From Caulobacter sp. 73W (GTDB taxonomy: Bacteria; Pseudomonadota; Alphaproteobacteria; Caulobacterales; Caulobacteraceae): a stretch of 64,000 nucleotides of DNA. Of the stretch, positions 1 to 10,310 are shown piece by piece. Position 1 is the stretch's first letter. Each line of letters begins with the position of its first letter. The stretch is taken from the NCBI RefSeq assembly GCF_041021955.1, contig NZ_CP158375.1, positions 2,604,001 to 2,668,000 of the forward strand, given 5' to 3'. The translations under genes were made by a program, and so were the position numbers. The notes under the pieces were generated by a model. That model was not told the origin of the DNA and made no database searches. It saw only the letters and a list, made by a program, of their open reading frames with translations.

Positions 1-2258
<2,258 letters not shown>

Positions 2259-2273
<15 letters not shown>

Positions 2274-2297
2274 TATCGCCCACAGAGCGGCGTTCTT
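2259..2297 (+). terminator. possible terminator of pseBC
   Basis: A broken stem-loop surrounds the pseC stop codon: GCCGC at 2259-2263 pairs with GCGGC at 2287-2291, and CTGGGC pairs with GCCCA inside. GTTCTT follows. The stem has a bulge and the U-run is short, so this is only a plausible intrinsic terminator. Confidence 0.35.
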
Positions 2298-2386
2298 AGA
2301 ATTGCTGAGTCCGAAGCCAAGAAACCTGCCTTCTCGCATTCTCGATCAAGCCGATAGGAATAATCGAGATAGCAGGGGAGATTTCG

Positions 2387-4870
2387 ATGAGGCTCAAGTC
2401 CACCTTTTTGGCGGGGACCGCGTTCCTGGCTTTCGGCGCACCCGTCGCCGCCTTCGCCCAAGCGCCTGAAGAGGCCGCCAACGCGGCGCGGGCCACCGCC
2501 AACACCGCGAGTATCGAAGGGGTCATCGTCACGGCTCGTCGCCGGGCGGAGGACGTTCAGGCCGTTCCGGTCGCCGTCTCGGTGGTCACGGCGGAGACGG
2601 TGAACAACACCGGCGCGTTCAACATCAGCCGGCTCACCCAGCTTCAGCCGACGCTGCAGTTCTATTCGCAGAACCCGCGCAACACCTCGGTCAACATCCG
2701 GGGCATCGGGGCGCCGCTGGGCCTGACCAATGACGGGATCGAGCAGGGCGTCGGCGTCTATATCGATCAGGTCTATTACAACCGGGTGGCCGCCGCGACG
2801 CTCGACTTCGTCGACATCGAGCAGATCGAGGTCCTGCGCGGGCCGCAGGGCACGCTCTACGGCAAGAACACCACGGCCGGCGCCATCAACATCACCACCC
2901 GTCCGCCCAGCTTCGACTTCGAGGCCACGGGGGAGGTGTCGCTCGGCAACTACAGCTTCAAGCAGGCCAAGGCGTCGGTTTCCGGCCCGCTGACCGACGA
3001 CATCGCCCTACGGATCAGTCTGTCCAACACCGACCGGCGCGGCACGATCTACAACGTCGCCACCAACCAGTGGATTCAGGGGCAGGACAACCTGGGGATT
3101 CGCGGCGCGCTGCTGTGGAAGGCGAGCGAGGACCTGAACTTCACCCTATCGGGCGACTACAATCTGCAGGACCCGATCTGCTGCGCGCAGATCTATGTCC
3201 GCGTCGGCGCGACCCAGCGTCCGTTGAACCGCCAGTACGCGGCTCTGACCGCCGCGTTCGGCTATACGCCGGTCAGCACCAATCCCTTCGACCGGGTGAC
3301 CGATGTCGATGCGCCGCTGAACGCCCGCAACGAGCATGGCGGCGCGTCGCTGCGCGGCGAGTGGGACGTGGGCGGCGGGACGGTGACCTCGGTGACCGCC
3401 TGGCGCTTCTGGGACTGGGGACCGAAGAACGACCGCGACTTCACCGGCCTGCCGATCACCACGGCGTCGAACAACCCGACCAAGCAGGACCAGTATACGC
3501 AGGAGCTTCGCTACGCCTACGACACCGAGCGCTATGACGTGGTGGTCGGGGCGTTCGGCTTCTACCAGAAGCTCCACACCACGGGCCTGGAGGCGCAGGG
3601 GCCGGCGGCCAGCCGTTGGACCCTCAATCCGGGCAACGTCGCGGCGGGATCGGCCGGCTGCGCCACGGCCACGACCCTGGCCTGCATTCCGGCGGTGCTG
3701 AACGGCCTCACCGCCAACAACGACATCCTGCTGAAGAACACCAGCCTGGCGGCCTTCACCAAGGTGAACTGGAGGCTTAACGATCGGCTGACGATCTCGC
3801 CCGGCGTGCGGGTGAACTACGACAAGAAGACGGGGCACTACGACTCCGTGATCACCGGCACGGCGTCGGACGGCACGCGGCAGCGGGTGCTGTTCACCGG
3901 GCCGTACTCCACCGACCCCTGGATCGTCGCGCAGCGCGGCGTGCGAGCGCCGCAGTACTACGAGCCGGACTTCAGCAAGTGGAACCTGTCCTACGACCTG
4001 AACCTGTCCTACCAGGTCACGCCGGACGTGCTGGCCTACGGCACCTATGCCAAGACCTTCAAAACCGGCGGCATCAACCTGAACGGCGTGCCGCTGGACG
4101 CCAACGGGGTGCCGATCTTGTCGGCGGGGTCGATCAAGCCCGAGAAGGTCGATCACTTCGAGCTGGGCCTGAAGTCGCAGTTCTGGGAGCGTCGGGCGAC
4201 CTTCAACGTCACCGGCTTCTGGACCGAGATCCAGGACTACCAGGCCAACGTGAACAACGCCCAGCTGGGCCTGCTGCGCGGCTATCTGGCCAATGCCGAC
4301 AAGGTGCGCGTGCGCGGGGTCGAGGCGGACCTCAACATCCGCCCGTCACAGCGTTTCAGCGCCTACGCCAGCGGGGCCTATACGGACCACGAGTACGTGA
4401 AATTCGTCGACGCGCCCTGCCCGCCGGAGCTGTCAGGCGGCGGCGCGGGGGCGGCGATCTCGGCTCCGGGCACGCCGGGCGGCAACAGTCCGGCCAACTG
4501 CGACATCTCCGGCCAGTGGCTGCCGGGCATCTCGAAGCTCGCGGCGTCGTGGGGGGCGGAGGCCAACAGGCCGCTGAACCTGTTGGGCAAGGCCGGCGAG
4601 GTCTATCTCGGCTACGACGCCAGCTATCGGTCGAAGTTCTCTTCCAACGCCTCGCGGTCGGTGGATCTGGATGTGGAGGGCTATGCGCTTCACAACTTCC
4701 GCCTCGGCTTCCGCGCGGACGACGGCTTCAACGTCTACGCCTGGGTACGCAACGCCTTCGACGAGGAGTACTTCGAGCAGCTGGCGACGACGCCGGGCAG
4801 CACGGGTCTGGTCGCCGGCCAGCCGGGCGATCCCCGCACCTGGGGCCTGACGATCCGCAACCAGTTCTAG
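2387..4870 (+). CDS. TonB-dependent outer-membrane receptor
   Basis: This 827-residue protein is an outer-membrane receptor that imports a large ligand using TonB energy. It opens with a signal peptide (about residues 1-25, ending AAFAQA). The TonB box region follows as EGVIVTARRR, then the plug domain (VLRGPQGTLYGKNTTAGAI near residue 160) and a long beta-barrel ending in the typical aromatic C-terminus (LTIRNQF). AGGGGAG at 2374-2380 is a good ribosome site for the ATG at 2387. Six cysteines lie in loop-like segments (ICCAQ; GCATATTLAC; PCPPEL and NCDISG), which may form disulfides in exposed loops. No substrate genes lie nearby: the left neighbours make a flagellin sugar and the right neighbour is an unknown cytoplasmic protein, so the ligand cannot be named. 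The broad family (iron-complex outer receptor type) is certain. Confidence 0.92.
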   Translation: MRLKSTFLAGTAFLAFGAPVAAFAQAPEEAANAARATANTASIEGVIVTARRRAEDVQAVPVAVSVVTAETVNNTGAFNISRLTQLQPTLQFYSQNPRNTSVNIRGIGAPLGLTNDGIEQGVGVYIDQVYYNRVAAATLDFVDIEQIEVLRGPQGTLYGKNTTAGAINITTRPPSFDFEATGEVSLGNYSFKQAKASVSGPLTDDIALRISLSNTDRRGTIYNVATNQWIQGQDNLGIRGALLWKASEDLNFTLSGDYNLQDPICCAQIYVRVGATQRPLNRQYAALTAAFGYTPVSTNPFDRVTDVDAPLNARNEHGGASLRGEWDVGGGTVTSVTAWRFWDWGPKNDRDFTGLPITTASNNPTKQDQYTQELRYAYDTERYDVVVGAFGFYQKLHTTGLEAQGPAASRWTLNPGNVAAGSAGCATATTLACIPAVLNGLTANNDILLKNTSLAAFTKVNWRLNDRLTISPGVRVNYDKKTGHYDSVITGTASDGTRQRVLFTGPYSTDPWIVAQRGVRAPQYYEPDFSKWNLSYDLNLSYQVTPDVLAYGTYAKTFKTGGINLNGVPLDANGVPILSAGSIKPEKVDHFELGLKSQFWERRATFNVTGFWTEIQDYQANVNNAQLGLLRGYLANADKVRVRGVEADLNIRPSQRFSAYASGAYTDHEYVKFVDAPCPPELSGGGAGAAISAPGTPGGNSPANCDISGQWLPGISKLAASWGAEANRPLNLLGKAGEVYLGYDASYRSKFSSNASRSVDLDVEGYALHNFRLGFRADDGFNVYAWVRNAFDEEYFEQLATTPGSTGLVAGQPGDPRTWGLTIRNQF

Positions 4871-4878
4871 GGGCGACC

Positions 4879-4903
4879 GAAGGCGGCCGGTCAGGCCGCC
4901 TTC
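4879..4903. terminator. hairpin between convergent genes
   Basis: GAAGGCGGCC at 4879-4888 and GGCCGCCTTC at 4894-4903 form a perfect 10-base stem with a 5-base loop. The stem lies just after the TonB receptor stop and covers the last codons of the opposing gene. It could end transcription from both sides, though there is no U-run. Confidence 0.45.
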
Positions 4904-6597
4904 TGGGTGCTTTCGACGAAGCTGCGCACCAGGGCGAGCACCTGGGGCGACTTGGCCAGGGCCTCGCGGGACTCCGGCGCGCGGACCAGGCGCAGGGCCT
5001 CGGTCTTGGCCTTGTCTGCGGACGGCCCGAGCGGACCGGTCTCGCCGGTGGCCAGGCGGATCAGCACGCTGAGCTTGAAGGTCAGGGGCGACGGCGCCTT
5101 GAGCAGGGTGTTGATCATGCGCGTCTCGCCTTCGATGCGCGCGCCCAACTGGCCGAAGTGATCCTGGATCGGCTTGTAGTCCTCCGGCGCCAGGCCTGAA
5201 CGAGCCACGAGGCGTTGCAGGGTGGCCAGGGCCGCCAGCTTGGCGGCGGCGGCGTCGGGCCCCTGCTGGATCTCGCGTTCGAAGCGCAGGCCGGTGGCGT
5301 TGGCCAGCAGCCAGCGCGAGGCGGCGCGCTTGTTGGCGCCGCCCGTGACGTTCTCGGTCAGCTTGACGAGGACTTCGATCTCTTCGCGGGCCGAACGGTC
5401 GCGGCCGAGCAGGTTGGTCACGAACTCGCCGGTGAGCAGCATCTTCGAGCGCTCGGTGAAGGCGCTGTGGATGTCCTCGTGTTCCAGGATGCGGCCGGCG
5501 GCGGCGGTGAGCGCCATGGCGAGGGCGCGCAGATATTCGATCTCGGCCTCGGCGTCGCCAGGCTTCAGGCGCTTGGGGCTGATCAGCTCCTTCAGCACGC
5601 GCTGGGAGATGGCCTTGCGCACCTGCTCGAAGTGCTTGCCGCCCAGCCAGTTGGCGAGGCGGGCGGCGGGACCTTGCAGGGGCGGCATGACCGTGGCCAC
5701 GCGCGGCTCAATGCCGATCAGCATCTCCACCTGCTCGGACCCGGCCAGGCGGGTCATGGCGGCCAGGGACGAGCCCAGGTCCATCTCGCCGCCCAGCAGG
5801 TCGTTGAGACCGGCGGCGGAGTTCAGGATTTCGCAAATCGGCTGCTCGATCACCGCCAGGGCCATGGCCCGGGCCTTGGGCTCCTGGGGCGCGGCGTCCG
5901 CCAGGTCGAGCAGGCGGGTGATCTTGTCGGCCCAGCCATGGGCCGGGGCGATGGAGGCGGCGACGCCCGCGCCCAGCAGGTAGGCGCGGTCGGGGTCGTC
6001 CACCAGGCGCTCGGCGGCCTGGGCGAAGCCTTCGCGGTCCACGTCGGGCAGCTTGCCCTTCTTGAAGTCCTTCAGCAGGCGGTCGATGGCGCGCTGGGCC
6101 AGGCCCTGGAAGGTCTTCATCACGTCGTGGACCTTCAGCCCGCGGGCCTCGGCCTCGGGGATGGAGATCTTCTGGATGGCGTGCTGCAGCTCGACCGAGG
6201 CTTCGAGGTTCTCGACCAGGTCGGGACGGTGCAGAAGTTCAAACGGCGTGGCCTTGTGGCGGGACAGATAGCCGTCCAGCAGGCGGCCGATCCGTTCGCG
6301 GGCGTGAGCGCTGTAGAGGTCGGCGGGGCTGACGCACAGCGGCGCGCGATCCTCGTCCTTCTTCTTCTTTTCCGGCCCCATGACGGCGCCCTTGCTCATG
6401 ATGGTGACGGTCTGGAACTCGCGAGTTTCCTCGTCGAGGGTTTCCTTGGTCACGCGAACGGCCGCGGCCCGACCTTCGGTCAGGCAGTCTTCCGCCGCTT
6501 GAAGGGCGCGCGCACGGTCTTCGGACGCCAGGTCAAGGACCCAGGGCGCGCCAGGCTTGCGCCGCACGTATAGCTCGTAATGGACTTGCCGGCTCAT
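4891..6597 (-). CDS. uncharacterised, mostly helical cytoplasmic protein
   Basis: I do not recognise this 568-residue protein. It has no signal peptide and no membrane segment. The first 75 residues look like a small alpha/beta domain (VHYELYVRRKPGAPW, then LQAAEDCLTEGRAAAVRV, then FQTVTIMSKG). A lysine-rich linker follows (KKKKDED). The rest, from about residue 95, is strongly helical with many Ala, Leu, Arg and Glu, and looks like a repeat or scaffold protein. No catalytic motif is visible. I chose the ATG at 6597 over the frame-extending one at 6684, because the extra 29 residues look non-coding and MSRQVHYELY resembles a true N-terminus. It is divergent from chvI across about 190 bases, so the two may share a control region. 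In Rhizobiales pckA usually sits in this place (general knowledge), so this neighbour is different. Coding is well supported by length and amino-acid composition. Confidence 0.75.
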   Translation of the reverse strand: MSRQVHYELYVRRKPGAPWVLDLASEDRARALQAAEDCLTEGRAAAVRVTKETLDEETREFQTVTIMSKGAVMGPEKKKKDEDRAPLCVSPADLYSAHARERIGRLLDGYLSRHKATPFELLHRPDLVENLEASVELQHAIQKISIPEAEARGLKVHDVMKTFQGLAQRAIDRLLKDFKKGKLPDVDREGFAQAAERLVDDPDRAYLLGAGVAASIAPAHGWADKITRLLDLADAAPQEPKARAMALAVIEQPICEILNSAAGLNDLLGGEMDLGSSLAAMTRLAGSEQVEMLIGIEPRVATVMPPLQGPAARLANWLGGKHFEQVRKAISQRVLKELISPKRLKPGDAEAEIEYLRALAMALTAAAGRILEHEDIHSAFTERSKMLLTGEFVTNLLGRDRSAREEIEVLVKLTENVTGGANKRAASRWLLANATGLRFEREIQQGPDAAAAKLAALATLQRLVARSGLAPEDYKPIQDHFGQLGARIEGETRMINTLLKAPSPLTFKLSVLIRLATGETGPLGPSADKAKTEALRLVRAPESREALAKSPQVLALVRSFVESTQKAA

Positions 6598-6785
6598 CTT
6601 GCCGCGAACATTGAGCCTGCAGACCTTAAGACCTAGTTGAGATGCGCCGCATTGACGCCATGCTGTCGTCGCATTGAGCTTCACCTTTATGGAAGCCTTG
6701 CGCCGCTCTGTGCGTTGAAGCGGTTCAAGCTGGGCGGTAGAGATCGGTGGTTCGCCCCCGCCGTTGTTCGGAGAACCCTTCCCCG

Positions 6786-7499
6786 ATGGCCGACATCACC
6801 CTCGTCGACGACGACGAGAACATCGTCGCTTCCGTGTCCCTGGCCCTTGAAAGCCATGGCCATACGGTCAAGGCCTATTACGACGGGGCTTCCGGCCTCG
6901 CGGCCCTTGAGAGCGATCCGCCGGACCTGGCCATTCTCGATGTGAAGATGCCGCGCATGGACGGCATGGAAGTTCTGCGCCGCCTGCGCCAGACCTCGGA
7001 CCTGCCGGTGATCATCCTGACGTCCAAGGACGAGGAGATCGACGAGATCCTCGGCTTCAACCTCGGCGCCGACGACTACATGCACAAGCCTTTCAGCCAG
7101 CGCCTGCTGCTGGAGCGGGTGAAGGCCGTGCTGCGCCGGGCGCGCGCGGACGAGGAGGAAGGTCCTGCTTCCACCGCCGCCGTCGATCCCAACGCCAAGG
7201 CCATCAAGCGCGGCCGACTGACGCTGGATTCCGCGCGTCACGACTGCCTGTGGGATGGTCGCCCGGTGCGTCTGACGGTGACCGAGTTCCTGCTGCTGCA
7301 GTCCCTGGCCCAGCGTCCGGGCTTCGTGAAGAGCCGCGACAACCTGATGGACGCGGCCTACGACGATCAGGTCTATGTGGACGACCGCACGATCGACAGC
7401 CACATCAAGCGCATGCGCAAGAAGTTCCGGCAGGTCGACCGCGAGTTCGACGCCATCGAAACCCTCTATGGCGTCGGCTACCGATACCGCGAATCCTGA
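6786..7499 (+). CDS. chvI: OmpR-family response regulator ChvI
   Basis: This 237-residue DNA-binding response regulator is the partner of the sensor kinase encoded just downstream. The receiver domain (residues 1-120) has the acidic pocket DDDE near the start, the phospho-acceptor Asp52 in [13 protein letters not shown], the Thr/Ser-Lys switch in ILTSKDE and the lysine in HKPFSQ. A winged-helix output domain (about 140-235) ends in VGYRYRES, as in OmpR-like proteins. The start is the ATG at 6786, preceded by GGAGAA at 6770-6775. A longer frame from 6747 adds only an unlikely Arg/Pro tail. ChvI controls envelope-stress and acid responses in Alphaproteobacteria; in Caulobacter it activates the small RNA ChvR. 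The assignment rests on sequence type plus the conserved chvI-chvG-hprK order. Confidence 0.92.
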   Translation: MADITLVDDDENIVASVSLALESHGHTVKAYYDGASGLAALESDPPDLAILDVKMPRMDGMEVLRRLRQTSDLPVIILTSKDEEIDEILGFNLGADDYMHKPFSQRLLLERVKAVLRRARADEEEGPASTAAVDPNAKAIKRGRLTLDSARHDCLWDGRPVRLTVTEFLLLQSLAQRPGFVKSRDNLMDAAYDDQVYVDDRTIDSHIKRMRKKFRQVDREFDAIETLYGVGYRYRES

Positions 7500-7521
7500 G
7501 GCACGCCCCCGCCGGCGCGCC

Positions 7522-9108
7522 ATGCCCTTCAGCGTGCGGTCGACGGGCCGCCGCTGGTTCGCGGGGTCGCGCCTGGGCCGGGTCATTCTGGCCCTCAATC
7601 TGCTGGGCCTGGCGATCCTCATCGGCGGCGCCCTGGTGCTCAACGAGCTGCGGCGGGGCCTGATCGAGGCCCGCATCGACAGCCTGACCACCCAGGGTCA
7701 GTTCATCGCCAAGATCCTGGACCAGACGGCCACGGTCGGCGATCCGGAACCGGCCCTGCAGGCCGCCGAGGCCAGCGCCTTCCTCCAGTTGCTGTTCATC
7801 CCGACCAACCAGCGGGCGCGCCTGTTCGACTCCCAGGGCCGGCTGCTGGCCGATTCCTATGTCGTGGCCGACCGGGTGGAGTGGAAGCTGCTGCCGCCGG
7901 CCCGTCCGGCCGACGACCGGGGCCTGTCCTTCACGCGTCAGGACGCCGACGCCAAGCCGCAGACCATCGAGCGCGCCCGCACCGCTCTGGCTGACGAAGT
8001 AGCCCGCGCCATGAAGGGCGAGCAGCAGGCCGGCCTGCGGGTGGCGGAGAACGGCCAGCGGGTCGTCTCCGTCTCGATTCCGGTCCAGCACGTGCGGGCG
8101 GTGCTCGGCGTCCTGACCCTGGAAGCTGGCGACGTGGACGAGATCATCGCCGCCGAGCGCAAGGCGCTGATCCCGTTCATCCTCGTCGCCATCGGGGTGA
8201 CGCTCGGCTCGTCGCTGTTGCTGCATCTGCTGGTGGCGACGCCGATCATGCGTCTGTCGAGGGCCGCCGACCGGGTGCGCCTGTTCGGGGTGAAGGCCAT
8301 CGTCCTGCCGGACCTGGCCAAGCGCCGGGACGAGGTCGGGGACCTGACCCGCTCGCTGGAAGACATGACCGAGGCGCTGTCCGAGCGGATGCAGGCGATC
8401 GAGCGCTTCGCCGCTGACGTGGCGCACGAGATCAAGAACCCGCTGACCTCGATCCGCTCGGCGGTCGAGACCCTGGACATCGTCACCGACGACAAGGCGC
8501 GCGAGCGCCTGCTGGGCATTCTCAAGCAGGACAGCGGCCGCCTGGACCGCCTGGTCACCGACATCTCCAACGCCTCGAGATTGGACGCAGAGCTGGCGCG
8601 CGAGCCGCTGGCGACGGTGGATATCGGCCGCCTGCTGGCCGAGGTGGCCGGGCTGTATGGGGCTCGCGAACGGGTCGGGGCCGCGCCGAACAGCGTGCAT
8701 GTGACGTTCATCGAGCCGAACCTGCTCGACCCCATTCGGGTGCAGGGGCGCGAAATCCCCTTGGGCCAGGTGTTCCGCAACCTGGTGGACAACGCCCGCT
8801 CCTTCAGCCCCGCCGACGGGGAGGTGCGCATCACCCTGGCCCGCGCCGGCAAGGGCAAGGTGGCCGCCGCGGTGGAGGATGACGGCCCAGGCATTCCGCC
8901 CGAGAACCTGGAGACGGTGTTCGAGCGGTTCTACACCTCGCGGCCCAAGGGCAGCGCCTTTGGCGGCAATTCGGGCCTTGGCCTGTCCATCGCCCGCCAG
9001 ATCATCGAGGCGCACGACGGCGAAATCCACGCCGAGAATCGCACGGACGCCGACGGCAAGGTGCTGGGCGCGCGGTTTGTGGTGACCCTGAAGGAAGTGC
9101 GGGCGTGA
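7522..9108 (+). CDS. chvG: sensor histidine kinase ChvG
   Basis: This 528-residue inner-membrane kinase is predicted to phosphorylate ChvI. It has a first transmembrane helix at about residues 19-40, a periplasmic sensor domain of about 175 residues, and a second helix at about 216-238. A HAMP linker follows, then the H-box (VAHEIKNPLTS, His302). The ATPase motifs are NLVDNARSF (N-box), DDGPGIPPENLETVFERF and GGNSGLGLSIA. The ATG at 7522 lies 22 bases after the chvI stop. The last four bases overlap hprK (GTGA), tying envelope sensing to the PTS-regulatory genes on one transcript. In the family ChvG is held off by ExoR in Rhizobiales; no exoR is present here, and Caulobacterales are thought to use other signals. 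Confidence 0.92.
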   Translation: MPFSVRSTGRRWFAGSRLGRVILALNLLGLAILIGGALVLNELRRGLIEARIDSLTTQGQFIAKILDQTATVGDPEPALQAAEASAFLQLLFIPTNQRARLFDSQGRLLADSYVVADRVEWKLLPPARPADDRGLSFTRQDADAKPQTIERARTALADEVARAMKGEQQAGLRVAENGQRVVSVSIPVQHVRAVLGVLTLEAGDVDEIIAAERKALIPFILVAIGVTLGSSLLLHLLVATPIMRLSRAADRVRLFGVKAIVLPDLAKRRDEVGDLTRSLEDMTEALSERMQAIERFAADVAHEIKNPLTSIRSAVETLDIVTDDKARERLLGILKQDSGRLDRLVTDISNASRLDAELAREPLATVDIGRLLAEVAGLYGARERVGAAPNSVHVTFIEPNLLDPIRVQGREIPLGQVFRNLVDNARSFSPADGEVRITLARAGKGKVAAAVEDDGPGIPPENLETVFERFYTSRPKGSAFGGNSGLGLSIARQIIEAHDGEIHAENRTDADGKVLGARFVVTLKEVRA

Positions 9109-9539
9109 TCCTGCACGCGGGTCTGGTCGCCCTGTGGAGCGGCGGCGGCTGGCGCGGCCTGCTGATCGAGGGGGCGTCGGGTTCAGGCAAGAGCGACCTG
9201 GCGCTTCGCAGCCTCGAACACGGGTTCCGCTTGGTGGCCGATGACCGGGTCGTGGCCTGGAACTGCGAGGACCGGCTGTTCGGGCGGGCGCCGGACACCC
9301 TGTCCGGACTGATGGAGACCCGAGGCCTTGGCGTTCTTCCACAGGACAGTTTACGGCTCTGCGAGATCGACCTTTGCGTCCGCTGCGTCGCCGCCGACGT
9401 CGTCGAACGCCTGCCGGACCTTGCGTCAACTCAGATCGAGGGCGTGTCGATCCCCCGCCTGGACGTGTGGCCGTTCGACACGGCGGCGCCGTTAAAGCTC
9501 GTTCGTGCGATGCAGCATCTTGGAGCCGGGCTCCGATGA
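9105..9539 (+). CDS. hprK: short HPr kinase/phosphorylase
   Basis: This protein phosphorylates or dephosphorylates the regulatory serine of HPr, linking PTS state to metabolism. It has only 144 residues against about 310 in Firmicutes, because the N-terminal domain is absent; this short form is known in Alphaproteobacteria. The Walker A motif GASGSGKS is at residues 23-30 and is followed by VADDRVV. The family signature region appears as ETRGLGVL near residue 69. The GTG start at 9105 overlaps the chvG stop. The partner HPr is encoded 470 bases downstream, with an EIIA between. Many relatives have rapZ between hprK and the EIIA gene (general knowledge); here only 70 bases separate them. Confidence 0.9.
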   Translation: MILHAGLVALWSGGGWRGLLIEGASGSGKSDLALRSLEHGFRLVADDRVVAWNCEDRLFGRAPDTLSGLMETRGLGVLPQDSLRLCEIDLCVRCVAADVVERLPDLASTQIEGVSIPRLDVWPFDTAAPLKLVRAMQHLGAGLR

Positions 9540-9613
9540 GCGTATCAAGGCGCCCTTGTGGCGGCCCTCGGGCCGTGGACGGGCAGGGGATCCCGTTGAG
9601 AGATCAAGCATGA
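9536..9613 (+). CDS. 25-codon bridging reading frame between hprK and the EIIA gene
   Basis: An ATG at 9536 overlaps the hprK stop as ATGA, and its own TGA (9611-9613) overlaps the ATG of the EIIA gene (9610-9612). The 25-residue product would be basic and Gly/Pro-rich (MSVSRRPCGGPRAVDG and so on). Such exact joins at both ends would carry ribosomes from hprK to the EIIA gene. It may be a coupling leader rather than a functional peptide, or chance. I see no homology to RapZ, which often occupies this place. Confidence 0.3.
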   Translation: MSVSRRPCGGPRAVDGQGIPLRDQA

Positions 9614-10014
9614 TCGGCCTCGTGATCGTTACACACGGGCGCCTGGCGGAAGAGTTCGTCTTCGCCATGGAACACGTGGTCGGCCCGCAATCGGCGGTGA
9701 AGGCCATCTGCATCGGCCCGGAAGACGACATGGAGCGTCGCCGGACCGATATCCTGAAAGCCTGCGCGGAGGTCGACTCCGGACGCGGGGTGATCCTGCT
9801 CACCGACATGTTCGGCGGCACGCCGTCCAACCTGGCCATCTCGGTCATGGAGCAGACCCGCGCCGAGGTGATCGCCGGGCTGAACCTGCCCATGCTGATC
9901 AAGCTGGCCAGCGTGCGCACTCGCGACAGCCTGGAAGCCTGCGTGGCGCATGCCCAGGAAGCGGGCCGCAAGTACATCTCAGTCGCCTCCTACGTGCTCG
10001 CGGGCGACAAGTGA
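9610..10014 (+). CDS. PTS EIIA-Man-type protein
   Basis: This 134-residue phosphocarrier belongs to the mannose-class EIIA family. The phospho-histidine is His9 in IVTHGRLAEE, followed by the conserved ILLTDMFGGTPSNLA near residue 65. No EIIB or EIIC partner is encoded nearby, so it probably acts in a regulatory PTS rather than in sugar uptake, as is known for alphaproteobacterial PTS clusters lacking permeases. The ATG at 9610 gives the family N-terminus (MIGLVIVTHG). The 3' end overlaps the HPr start by 4 bases (GTGA). Phosphate should pass from HPr to His9; enzyme I is not in this window. Confidence 0.9.
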   Translation: MIGLVIVTHGRLAEEFVFAMEHVVGPQSAVKAICIGPEDDMERRRTDILKACAEVDSGRGVILLTDMFGGTPSNLAISVMEQTRAEVIAGLNLPMLIKLASVRTRDSLEACVAHAQEAGRKYISVASYVLAGDK

Positions 10015-10283
10015 CGCATCGGGCGACGGTCGAAATCATCAACGAACGCGGCCTGCATGCCCGGGCCTCGGCCAAGTTCGTCAAGCTGGCCTCCAGCTTC
10101 GACGCCGAGGTGAAGGTCAGCCGGGAGGGCCACACGGTCGACGCCCGCTCGATCATGGGCCTGATGATGTTGGCCGCCGGCATCGGCTCCACCATCGACA
10201 TCGAGGCCGAGGGCGACGAGGGCAAGGAAGCCCTGGACGCCCTGGTCGAACTGGTCGGCAACCGCTTCGACGAGGAGCGCTAG
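10011..10283 (+). CDS. ptsH: phosphocarrier protein HPr
   Basis: This 90-residue HPr has His16 in ERGLHARASAKFV as the PEP-dependent phosphorylation site. Ser47, in VDARSIMGLMMLA, is the expected target of the HPr kinase encoded upstream. The GTG start at 10011 overlaps the EIIA stop. Length and fold order are typical. Carriage of both the His and Ser sites agrees with a working HprK loop in this organism. The usual downstream ptsI/ptsP-type enzyme I gene does not follow; an HPP membrane protein does. Confidence 0.93.
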   Translation: MTHRATVEIINERGLHARASAKFVKLASSFDAEVKVSREGHTVDARSIMGLMMLAAGIGSTIDIEAEGDEGKEALDALVELVGNRFDEER

Positions 10284-10310
10284 GCCCTGGCCAAGCCGCT
10301 GTTCCGGTCT

